DNA from: Elusimicrobiota bacterium
Lineage (GTDB): Bacteria > Elusimicrobiota > Elusimicrobia > F11
Direction of reading: 5' to 3'
DNA: 46,970 nucleotides
Assembly (NCBI GenBank): GCA_022072025.1
Contig: JAJVIP010000019.1
Span: 1-46,970, forward strand
Part shown: positions 6,383 to 15,400 of the stretch, one piece after another
How the letters are laid out: every line of letters starts with the position of its first letter
Numbering within the stretch: the first letter of the stretch is position 1
Translations under genes and position numbers: made by a program
Notes under the pieces: generated by a model
Databases searched by the model: none
Told to the model about the DNA's origin: nothing
What the model saw: the letters and a program-made list of their open reading frames with translations, nothing else

Positions 6383-9300
6383 TTAGGCGAAGGTGTAGGA
6401 ATAAATTTCCTCTGAAATCCGTTGTTCCATCGTTTGGGTTCTGATGGGAACCGTCAAGGTGAAAAGAATCTTCTGGACATCGAACATCTGGAGCAAGGAG
6501 GTGTCGTGAAGAGAATCGAGATCGAACAACATCCGGTCGGAAATAATCTGAATCTCCTGGATATTAGGATTGGTTATGCGGGCTTGCGACAACAAGGAAA
6601 CAAGCACTGGGGTGGCGTCAAACCGTCCGGTGGTTTGATTGAGCGCAATTTCTACATTTGCATCGGCGAACAAAAGCTGATTGATTTGCATCGCGCCTTC
6701 TATAAGGTCCAGCCTTTTCATTATAGCGATCCTCTTGGCAGCTGATTCGGCGAACTGAATTTCACCACGCAACCTCTCAACCAAACTCTGCATTTGTTTT
6801 TGACTGGCCGGAACCCCCACCGCGGGAACGGGTGTTCCCTCTTTTTGTTGAATTTTTAGTTTCTCCAATGTGAGGGCCAAGGCCGCCCCCATATCATTGA
6901 TGTCGCACATGAAAAATTTCCCCACAGTGCCCTCTCTCACGGATACGTCCAACTCCGCGCTCAACAAACCTTGACGCGTCACGCTTTTTCTTCTCACCGC
7001 GCTTTGAAGCGCCCGTTGTTTTTGAACGCGTGAGGGGGTCCATTGGGCGGCTTCTTTCCGTGAGGCCTCTGGCACCTGCCCCTCCAGCGTGTTCACTGAA
7101 ACTCCGTCCCAATTGAGAATCACCACACGGCCCTGATTGTTGGGAGCGATGTGCTGAACCGCTTCGTTCAATACGTTTTTACGCGTCTCGGCGACCAACG
7201 CAGCGCGTTGGACCTGGCCGATGGGATTCTCCGCCGATTGAACCTGGGCCCAATTGGGGGATGGGGTTACGCTTCCCTCCGAGGCATTCTTCTTGGCGCT
7301 TGCTCCAGTCCTATGCTCCAAAAGAATTTCGGAGAATAGCGTTCGAACCCCGGCGACGGTGAATAATTCAGCCGGCAGCCGGCCCCGATCTGAACCTGTT
7401 TGTTCAAACAAATTGGTCCGAAGGCGATTGGCATCCGCCAAGAAACTTTTCGCCAGGAGTTCATCATCCACCCCGAAACCAGACAAAATTTCATGGGACA
7501 CAATGATCATATCCGCCAAACGTTCCGCGTCCTCAGAAGAAAGTTGATTATTCTGTTCCTGCAGCAAATCCATTAAATTTTCGCGCTCCTGCTGGACGGC
7601 TTGGACCGAAAATAAAATATCCATCTGATTCTGTTTGGAATCCGACCGGACAAAGGGCTTCACCCGTTCGTTTGAGTCGTTGATACCCGCGTCATCAGAA
7701 AGGGCCTGGATTTTTAAGGACTCAATAGGGAACAGAGACCCGTCACCCCTCACGAACAAATCTTCAAGTTGCTTGGCCGCCAACCAAAGTTGCCCCGATT
7801 CATCTGCATTTTCCCGCGATAATTCAAGATCTCTTTTTGTCGATTTAACATTGGTGTTGTAAAGGGTCACAATGGCTTCAAAGACCGGCGTGTTGAGCTG
7901 AAAAACAGGAGCCAAAAGGGCCGCTATCAAAGTTAAATTGGGAAGACTGTTCTCCAAACCTTGCTGCTGATCGGTTAAACCCGCCAGCGCCGTTGTTAAA
8001 TCGGTATCCCTAATTGATTGATTCAATTCCGAAAGGGTCCCAATCAGTTGATTAAGTTGAAGGTCACGCAATAAAATCACGCGCAGGAAGGCGGTTAATA
8101 TGTCAACACTTTTCCAACCGGTCAAACCATCCATGATCGGGGCGGCGGACGGAACAGAATTGGCTTTTCTTGGTGAGCTGATAATGGGTGGTTCAGTAGA
8201 AAGGGATGAAGTTTTCCCATTGCGGTTGTTATTAGAAGTTGCACCTCCTTCCAAGAAGGGGAAGACTTGTCGCCTCAAGCGGGTTTGAACGGTTTCTGCT
8301 TGAAACAATAGGGTTCTGGCCTTTTTCAGATTTGATGGAGTTTTTGTGTCTCGCTGAATGATGAAAAACCAACCCACAAAGAATAACAGGGCGCTCATTG
8401 GAAGTAAAACGAGGACCGAAGGCGCGACCACAGCCATGACCACGGTCAGAACTCCGAATATCAACTCGCCTCCCAGAATCATTCGAATGACCAGCGGAGA
8501 AGTGACCTGTTCTTCAAAATGAGCCACCAGCACTTTGGCCCGCTCAACCCGTGCGTTGGCCTGAGCGAAAAGGGCGTGAATTCGAGAGGATGGAGAGGGA
8601 ATCACCGAACCTAAAATTTTCGATTGGTTGAAGGCCCACTGATATTTATTCCAAGCCCAAAAATCTTGTCTTTTTTCTTCTAATTCCTTTTGCGCCGCGG
8701 ATAATTCTTCTTGCCCTGTTGAACCGCGCCGCAATTGAACCAGCCAAACCAAAAATATTCCCACTCCCAACAAAGGTGGAAAAGAAAATCCCAATGAAAA
8801 TTGGACCGCCAAAGCCACCGTCGCAACACCCCCCAAAGCGATCAACCCCACCAAGGTTTTTTCCTCTATCGACCACGACTGTGGCCTGTCCAATTCTTCG
8901 ACTTTGGCCTGGGCTTCTTCATAGGCCTTTTTGGCGTCATTATAAGCTTGCTGGACAAAAAGAGGCATTTGAGAAAATTGAGGAGTTTCGGCCGTTTCCA
9001 ACGACTCTTCCATAGGCGGATAAATTTCTTCAAATCCTTTCAATATCGAGCGGACTTCATCCGCCAATTCTTTTTTTCTATCGAGGATTCTAGCGGAAGG
9101 AACGCCCTCGGAAATATTTAAATCTGTGGAGCGATTCCTCGATAAAATGGTCTCCATTCTTTTGAGCGCGTTTAGCAATATCGAGTGAACCTTATCTGCC
9201 AAATCTTTTATTTTATCGAGGGTTCTAACGGAGTGAACGTTTTCGGAAGTATTTGAATCTGTGGGGCGATTCCTCAATAAAATGGTCTCCATTCTTTTGA

Positions 9301-12208
9301 GAGCATTTAAACGATCATAATTAGTTTGATCTGGGTTCGCGGCCCCTGCCAATTCAATCAAGGCTAGATTGAAGTCGGAATCTATGGTTTTTCCATTGGT
9401 GTACAGATACGAACGTAAGTTTTCCAAATGATCAACTAATTCCAACATGCGATCCCTCAGCCCTGCATTCTTGGCCATGAGAGGAGATGTATCCATCGGA
9501 CCAGTCTTAACCGGGTCTGGGGTTGATGTGTTCGGTTTGGTAGGGACCGCAGACAAATTTGCCCCCCCTCCACCTGCCCCCCCCGGAGCGCCAGGAGCTT
9601 CGCTCATTTGAGGCTGATTGGAACTTGCAAAATTTCGCTCCGACGAATTATTCAAAGTTTCTAGATCAGGATAAGCCTTTCGCAACCCTTCCTCTATCTC
9701 CGCGGCTTTCGCTGCAATATTCCGCAATAAACTATCCATTTCGGCAGGCAAGACGGCTCTGGGACTTCGTAATTGGTTTTGAATTGTTCCCTTCAATTCA
9801 CGGATGGGAGCCAACGCCCCCATCAATTCGGTTGGCTCCTCAACTATCACATCCTCAATTCCCCGGAAAGCTTTAACGAACGTCTTTTTCATTGAATTCG
9901 GCTTTTTTTCCTGTTGGATATAGAGGTCTTGTCCACTCAAATTGATCGCTTGTGTAAGTAGACCCTCCAAATCAGTCACGAGAATATCCAAAGCATCCAA
10001 AGCCGCACGTGGTATCTCCACTTGAGAAACAGAAGGGGGCTCAACCACCATCGGGGACTTAGGTGATTCCGCGCCTGGGATCGGGGCAATTGATTGGGAA
10101 ACCGATGGAACTGGTTCAGATTTGATACGCTTGACCAATCTTGGGAATGTAAAAAGACCGAATACCGTCAACAAACCCAAAGTGACAAGAATCCCTCCTG
10201 TGACGGCCAAAGGCCCTGCCAAAGCGAGAGTGATCAGGAGGGGGCTCACAACCACAGCCGCTCCCATCACAAAACCCAATGTATTTCCCTTTTTCGGTTT
10301 ATTGGGACGCTCAACTGGCAGGTTCCCTTCCAACTTAGCTGTCACCCTATCGGCGAGTTGGAAGGCAGTGTTAGCAGCGCCTGGCCCTTGCATTCCTGCA
10401 GTCACCGCGCCAACCGGCACGAAAAGTCTCTCTCCCGCAAAGAGTCGATCGAGGGGCATTCGGCCGGACTCGAGAAAGTCAATCGAGGAGAGGGTTCCCT
10501 CATCCACTTGTGTTATTTTGGGGGAGAGGGTCAAAATATTCAGGTCGTGTTGTTTCAGTTCTTGCAGAAGACCTTGCGTGTGGAACCCCCCCACCACCAA
10601 AAGCGCGGTTTGGGTGGGAGCGTCGGAGAGGCGGGCGGCCATGTGCGTCGACATCGTGTGGTTGCGCGCGATGGCTGAATGATAGAAGGCTTCAAAAATC
10701 TCCCTCCATCCATTAAATTTTTTCATTTCCTTCGGGAAGGGAACCCCCACCGCGCCAAAACGCTTCTCAAAATTTTTGATCTCGCCCAGGCGCGACTCGT
10801 AATGGTGCCATTCGTCCTCGGTCATGATGTGCTGCGCCAACTTCTCCAACAGCGAGTAATCCTTCGCCAGGGAAGCCACCTGTTTTTCCTCCGGAGTGGC
10901 CGCCAATTTTTCTATGACGGCCGCCTCCAAGGACTCCATGTCCTTCAAGAGTTGGTATCCGTCGATGGATTCGCTTTTCAACACATATTCCACATAGAGC
11001 GCCATTTCTGGATATTGAGAAAAGGCAATGCCGTGTTTTCCGCACACCTTTCTTAAATGATCGTAATAGCCCGTCGAGCTGATTTGCCCGGCCTGAAAGA
11101 GCGCGCTGTATTCCAACAAACGGTTGGTTTCCTCTTTGGAAATTTTGGATACCAACCCCTCAAGAATTTTTTTCCGTTCCCGTTCCACCCGATCGAAATT
11201 GATGGAATTTTGGAGCAAAGCGGCATCGAGCAATTGTTTGAGGTTCGGGGTGAACATGGGCACGATTGAATCCAGATAAAGCGCGTAATCTGGAACCGTG
11301 ACGGTTCCCTCCTGATACCCCTGCCATTTTTGATCAAACATTTGCATGTCCGATTTGTAATGGTTGGCTTTCATTTCCGTCAAGGTTCGTTTGAACAAAG
11401 CCAAGGCCTTCTTGGCTTTGGGTTTAAGAGGCGCCGCTTGCCGCAAGGCTTTCACATTCGCCCAGTATTCATCCTTGTTTTCGACGCCTGTCACCGTCAG
11501 GGGCAGTTTGACTTCGCCGTTTTTCCCATCGCCCACATATCCAATTGCGGCAAATTCAACGCCATTGTAAATATTGACCTTGAGCATCGCCTTCGCCACG
11601 TCATGAAGCGTTTTTCGATAAATGATTTTGTTGTAGGGCGAGAAATCCACAGCCGGCACATCGGCCCCTTCCATGCCCACCAACAAGGATGATCCCCTTT
11701 TTTCGAGCGCGCGCGCCACCGCGTCCACCGTTGCGGCGATGTTGGTTTGCGCTTCAAAATGATTGTGCGCGTCTTGCATCAACAAAAGGGTTTTCGCTTT
11801 GGGATTCTTTGAGAGGGCCACCTCGTGAATCATGGCGGTGGGGGCGATGGCCTCCGTCATCCAAGGGGGAATCACGCGGTTGGCCAAGGTGGCTTTCAAA
11901 TCGGGCGCGAGATCATTTTTGATGCCCATATCCGACAAGGCCTTGAGGCTATAAGGCAGCACATGTCCCAGATCGGCTTTGGGCAAGGAGGCCAACAACA
12001 TTTGGGGACTTTTTGAGCTTGGGGAATCCTGGGGAGAAACCGGCTCTTCTTGTTGGAGAGACTTGACGACTTTTTGGCGCGCGGTCCAAAAGTTGGTCTC
12101 CGTGGCATGAAGAAGGAACACATTCTCCGCCATGAAAAAGACCGCGATAATCGCAGAGAATCTCCGCCAAGTCTTTCTGCGAATCAAGAAGATATTTTTC
12201 TTCAACAT
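6383..12208 (-). CDS. Giant exported protein (1941 aa) with N-terminal TraB/ChaN/EreA-like domain and three hydrophobic hairpins
   Basis: The protein opens with a basic, then hydrophobic, signal-like stretch (residues ~10-35). Residues ~100-600 form a compact domain that begins with LLLMQDAHNHFEAQ (near 140-150) and ends with LLVVGGFHTQGLLQEL (near 538-552). The histidine spacing recalls TraB/ChaN/erythromycin-esterase-like folds, but this is a weak resemblance. I recall similar QDAH...EAQ proteins from Omnitrophota, unchecked. Hydrophobic pairs follow at ~647-693, ~1117-1170 and ~1240-1287, separated by long charged helical, probably coiled-coil segments and a Gly-rich linker (GGAGGGGAN). 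A 45-residue tandem duplication lies at 967-1056. The C-terminal ~300 residues are soluble-looking and unrecognised. The start has GGAG 8 nt upstream. It is downstream of the cadherin-like giant, but an 11-bp-repeat operator suggests its own promoter. Confidence 0.85.
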   Translation of the reverse strand: MLKKNIFLIRRKTWRRFSAIIAVFFMAENVFLLHATETNFWTARQKVVKSLQQEEPVSPQDSPSSKSPQMLLASLPKADLGHVLPYSLKALSDMGIKNDLAPDLKATLANRVIPPWMTEAIAPTAMIHEVALSKNPKAKTLLLMQDAHNHFEAQTNIAATVDAVARALEKRGSSLLVGMEGADVPAVDFSPYNKIIYRKTLHDVAKAMLKVNIYNGVEFAAIGYVGDGKNGEVKLPLTVTGVENKDEYWANVKALRQAAPLKPKAKKALALFKRTLTEMKANHYKSDMQMFDQKWQGYQEGTVTVPDYALYLDSIVPMFTPNLKQLLDAALLQNSINFDRVERERKKILEGLVSKISKEETNRLLEYSALFQAGQISSTGYYDHLRKVCGKHGIAFSQYPEMALYVEYVLKSESIDGYQLLKDMESLEAAVIEKLAATPEEKQVASLAKDYSLLEKLAQHIMTEDEWHHYESRLGEIKNFEKRFGAVGVPFPKEMKKFNGWREIFEAFYHSAIARNHTMSTHMAARLSDAPTQTALLVVGGFHTQGLLQELKQHDLNILTLSPKITQVDEGTLSSIDFLESGRMPLDRLFAGERLFVPVGAVTAGMQGPGAANTAFQLADRVTAKLEGNLPVERPNKPKKGNTLGFVMGAAVVVSPLLITLALAGPLAVTGGILVTLGLLTVFGLFTFPRLVKRIKSEPVPSVSQSIAPIPGAESPKSPMVVEPPSVSQVEIPRAALDALDILVTDLEGLLTQAINLSGQDLYIQQEKKPNSMKKTFVKAFRGIEDVIVEEPTELMGALAPIRELKGTIQNQLRSPRAVLPAEMDSLLRNIAAKAAEIEEGLRKAYPDLETLNNSSERNFASSNQPQMSEAPGAPGGAGGGGANLSAVPTKPNTSTPDPVKTGPMDTSPLMAKNAGLRDRMLELVDHLENLRSYLYTNGKTIDSDFNLALIELAGAANPDQTNYDRLNALKRMETILLRNRPTDSNTSENVHSVRTLDKIKDLADKVHSILLNALKRMETILSRNRSTDLNISEGVPSARILDRKKELADEVRSILKGFEEIYPPMEESLETAETPQFSQMPLFVQQAYNDAKKAYEEAQAKVEELDRPQSWSIEEKTLVGLIALGGVATVALAVQFSLGFSFPPLLGVGIFLVWLVQLRRGSTGQEELSAAQKELEEKRQDFWAWNKYQWAFNQSKILGSVIPSPSSRIHALFAQANARVERAKVLVAHFEEQVTSPLVIRMILGGELIFGVLTVVMAVVAPSVLVLLPMSALLFFVGWFFIIQRDTKTPSNLKKARTLLFQAETVQTRLRRQVFPFLEGGATSNNNRNGKTSSLSTEPPIISSPRKANSVPSAAPIMDGLTGWKSVDILTAFLRVILLRDLQLNQLIGTLSELNQSIRDTDLTTALAGLTDQQQGLENSLPNLTLIAALLAPVFQLNTPVFEAIVTLYNTNVKSTKRDLELSRENADESGQLWLAAKQLEDLFVRGDGSLFPIESLKIQALSDDAGINDSNERVKPFVRSDSKQNQMDILFSVQAVQQERENLMDLLQEQNNQLSSEDAERLADMIIVSHEILSGFGVDDELLAKSFLADANRLRTNLFEQTGSDRGRLPAELFTVAGVRTLFSEILLEHRTGASAKKNASEGSVTPSPNWAQVQSAENPIGQVQRAALVAETRKNVLNEAVQHIAPNNQGRVVILNWDGVSVNTLEGQVPEASRKEAAQWTPSRVQKQRALQSAVRRKSVTRQGLLSAELDVSVREGTVGKFFMCDINDMGAALALTLEKLKIQQKEGTPVPAVGVPASQKQMQSLVERLRGEIQFAESAAKRIAIMKRLDLIEGAMQINQLLFADANVEIALNQTTGRFDATPVLVSLLSQARITNPNIQEIQIISDRMLFDLDSLHDTSLLQMFDVQKILFTLTVPIRTQTMEQRISEEIYSYTFA
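9041..9310. repeat. 135-bp tandem duplication inside the 1941-residue giant gene
   Basis: Two head-to-tail copies (about 9041-9175 and 9176-9310) are in frame at exactly 45 codons each. Both contain CAATATCGAG, GCCAA.TCTTTT and TAAAATGGTCTCCATTCTTT with the same spacing. The encoded units share LNALKRMETIL and a following R..T..N.SE..... D pattern. Differences of about 15-20 percent show that the duplication is old but recognisable. Confidence 0.88.
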
Positions 12209-12210
12209 AG

Positions 12211-12225
12211 CGCGGATTCTCCGCG
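12211..12225 (-). promoter_or_regulatory. Ribosome binding site enclosed in a small inverted repeat
   Basis: CGCGGA-TTC-TCCGCG forms a perfect 6-bp stem. On the minus strand it contains GGAGAA (12217-12222), 8 nt before the ATG of the 1941-residue giant. The pairing would hide the ribosome site and could dampen translation. The structure is seen; the regulation is inference. Confidence 0.4.
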
Positions 12226-12237
12226 ACTGAAGAGTTT

Positions 12238-12324
12238 GTCATTCTGAACGCAGTGAAGAATCTCTACAGGATATTTAAATATTCCGTAGAGATCCCTCGG
12301 TCGCCACGGCGACCTCGGGATGAC
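12238..12324. repeat. Dispersed hairpin repeat, GTCATTCTGAACG family
   Basis: The element opens with GTCATTCTGAACGCAGTGAA and closes with CTCGGGATGAC. It contains nested arms ATCTCTAC / GTAGAGAT around an AT-rich palindromic centre, plus a GTCGCCACGGCGAC stem. Its opening matches the element at 46671-46765. It lies between the operator-like array at 12403 and the start of the 1941-residue giant, so it would be in that gene's leader if transcription starts at the array. Confidence 0.8.
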
Positions 12325-12335
12325 AAAAATCTGAA

Positions 12336-12354
12336 GTTTTCTACGTAAGAAAAC
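12336..12354 (-). terminator. Possible weak terminator after the cadherin-like giant
   Basis: On the minus strand, arms GTTTTCT and AGAAAAC with a 5-nt loop are followed by TTCAGATTTTT. It lies about 90 bp downstream of the stop codon at 12444. The stem is short and AT-rich and the T tract is delayed, so termination is uncertain. Confidence 0.3.
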
Positions 12355-12402
12355 AAGAAATTGCGAAATCATCATATAGGATAGATCCTAACAAGCACGG
12401 GA

Positions 12403-12428
12403 TTAAGATCGCCTTAAGATTCGTTTAA
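12403..12428. promoter_or_regulatory. Triple 11-bp direct repeat of TTAA half-sites (OmpR/PhoB-type operator candidate)
   Basis: TTAA begins at 12403, 12414 and 12425, an exact 11-bp pitch, within TTAAGATCGCC-TTAAGATTCGT-TTAA. CGGGATTAAGATCGC is shared almost base for base with the array in front of the 8109-residue giant. It lies about 195-220 bp upstream of the 1941-residue giant's ATG. Winged-helix response regulators of the OmpR/PhoB family bind direct repeats of this pitch; which regulator acts here is unknown. Confidence 0.55.
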
Positions 12429-12443
12429 TTTTTACGGTCATTT

Positions 12444-15400
12444 TCACTTGGCCACGGCCATTTTTATTTTGGTGCGGGCTTCTGTGCCGGTGGGGCTTCG
12501 GGAGTGGATTTGAACGATGTAGCCGCCATTGGCCACCGAGGTTCCTTCGCCGTTTCGGCCGTCCCAATGAAGAATGTTTTGACCGATCTTCCCCCCCACG
12601 GAGCCTTGAGAAACGTCAATTGTTTTCACGAGGTTTCCCAAAAGATCGTAAATCACCAAGCGAACATCGCTATCGGCGCCCAAGAGATAGTGAATATCGG
12701 TTCCTCCATTTGAAGGACTAAAGGGATTGGGAAAATTAAAAACTTCACTGACCCCCTCCTGAGGAACCGCAAAAGAATTCACGCGAAATATGCCCAAAGA
12801 AGGAAGAGACACCTGGACAATGCGGCTGCCGGAGGGGTTACGAATTTGCGGAGGCGGCAAGGCCGCGTTGCTGGAGGCCAAAGGCCGCCAAATGGTCTGC
12901 AACCATTGAATTTGATCAACGAAACTCTCTTCTGTGGCGGGAATATTTTGCGGGGGGCGGGCATAGATCAGCATCAGAGGTGACGCCAACTCCGTTGGAA
13001 CTTTCCCCTCCCTATCTTTGGCCACAATTTCAAAAGGGCCATAAACCACTTTTTGATTCCCGAATAGATTTTCAAATTTCGAATCCGCCTCCACGATTTC
13101 ATTTGAGGGTTGTTCAATCAATTGAATAGAAAGAAAGGAATCATTTTTAAGGGCGTGCGGTGGAACCAACACCGTGAGAATTCCGTCGTCGGTTTGAAGC
13201 TGGCCCCCCAATTCCTTGTTCATGACGCGAGTGAAATCCCAAGAATAGGTCAATTTTTTGGTCTGACCGTCCTCAATGACCTCGACCGTCAAATCACAGT
13301 GGATTTCTGAATTGTCCGGAACGGTCCCCTTGAAATAGATGACTCCATTGATCAACTGAACCGTCCCGGGATAGGGGTGGATGGTTTTTCCGTCTTTCGT
13401 TACCGTCAACTGCAAAGCCTGTTGCGGGTTGCGGGCAAAAGCGTCTTGATCAATTTGGACATTGCTGATTCGCGCCGAAACCTCTGATTCTTCATCGGTC
13501 ATCACAAATGATTCATGAAGAGGTTTTTCCTCAACCAAAGCGGTTTGAGGCGCGGGGATATTTAAATTATCAATATGGAAGGGAACTTCGCTTTGAGCCG
13601 TGTTGCCCGCTTCATCGGTGGCGATGACATAAAGGATATGAGGTCCGTCGGGGTACAGGCGGTTGTTCTGAGGATCTTTCTGAGCCGTGTCCAAGGCATA
13701 GGCATATAAATTTTCAGTGATCGACGCGTTGCCTTGAAATTGCGCCACGTCGATGGCATCCAGGCGAAAGAGAACCGACTGCAACCGATTATTCCCGTCT
13801 GAAACAGTGGCTTGAATATTTTGGACTCCGTACCAGATGGAATTGGCCGTCGGCTTGACAAGCGTGACGTGGGGGTTGGTATTGTCGACCCTCACCGACC
13901 GCGATATTTTTGTGGTGCCGAGCGTATTGGTTGCGCTGAACTCGATGTCGTGAGATCCGTCCACCACCCCCTCCGAACCCGCGGTGACCCAGAGAGCCTC
14001 ATAAATATCGGGAGAACTCATCACACCTGGCAGAACGGCGCCATTTCCGACTTTGAACCCGGTTGAATCCACCGTTCCTTCTAAAATTTTTAATTTCAGA
14101 GTGACCACCCCCCGGACAACCGAATTGACCGCGGGTTGAAGCACTTCAAATCTGGGCAAAGTATTTGGACCCGTCGGATTATTAACGGTAACGACAGTCG
14201 GGAATTCGGCGCGGTTTCCAGCCCGATCTTCAACCACCACATTGATGGTGTGCTCCCCATTCGCTCCGGTGGTCCAAGAATAACCAATGTTCGATTGAAG
14301 ACCGCTCAAAGACCGGGACGTGACCAAGTTTCCATCAATGAAGATATAACTTCGCCCCAACTGCATGGTATCCCCAAGATCCGCTCCAATCTGGACGACC
14401 CCCGAAACCAAAGCGCCCTGTGAGGGAATTATGTTTTTAACAATGGGGGGTTGCCGGTCCACCCCCACTCTCACTTCTTTAATAGCCACCATCCCTTCAT
14501 TATCTTGTACCGCGCATCTGAGTGTATGGACCACCTCGGTTTCTAGGTTGGTCCTCCATTGATATCGATACAGCCCCCCGCCTGAAGGTATCATTGAAAG
14601 CTCGGGGCCCTGATCAATCTGAACCGTCAACCGATCGATTCCATTATCGTCTCGCGCCCGTGCCTCAAGTTCAACTGTTCCAGTCACATAGGCTCCCTCC
14701 TCAAGAGAAAATGAAACGACCTCCGGGGGATCATTCACGGAATGGATGCTGACGCGCACCAAACCCACCGGACTGTCAACGGACCCATCGTTGACTTTAA
14801 AAGTAAAAACATCAGTTCCAAAAAAATTGTTCAGCGGGGTGTAAGTCACTTGAGGAGGCGTTCCCGTGATGAACCCATTGGCCGGCGCGTCCACGAGAAT
14901 GTATTGCAAGGCATCATCGTCTAAATCCGTGGCCAGGAGAGTCAGAAGAAGAGGAGTGTCTTCATTTGTGGTAAGAGTTTGATCCAAAGCGATGGGAGTA
15001 TTGTTTCCGCCTTGGACCTGAATTCCAACGCGAGCCGGCTGGCTTTTTAAAGACCCATCCTCCACGGAAAAGGTAAAGCCGTCCTCTCCCACAAAATTCT
15101 TGGCGGGCGTGTAAACCCATTCATTGGGCTGTTGATTGGAGGCCAGCAACACCCCATGCGCGGGGCTCATTTCGATATTGAAAACCAAGGGGTCATTGTC
15201 CACATCTTGGCCCTGCAAAATAATGGCCCTTGAGTTATTTTTCCTGATATTTATTTCTTGAGGCGAAGCGAGAGGGACGTCATTCACCGGCACCATCTGA
15301 ATGGAAACAGTGGCCCATCCACTGTCTTGAGTTCCATCGTTGACTTTAAATACAAATTGATCGGGCTGATTGTTGTTGGGCAGGGGCACATAGGTTCGTG

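Noticed and set aside
12444-12750. C-terminal domain considered as a type IX secretion sorting signal
   Set aside because: The segment fits a FlgD-type Ig domain. Without other secretion genes in view I cannot support a type IX signal.
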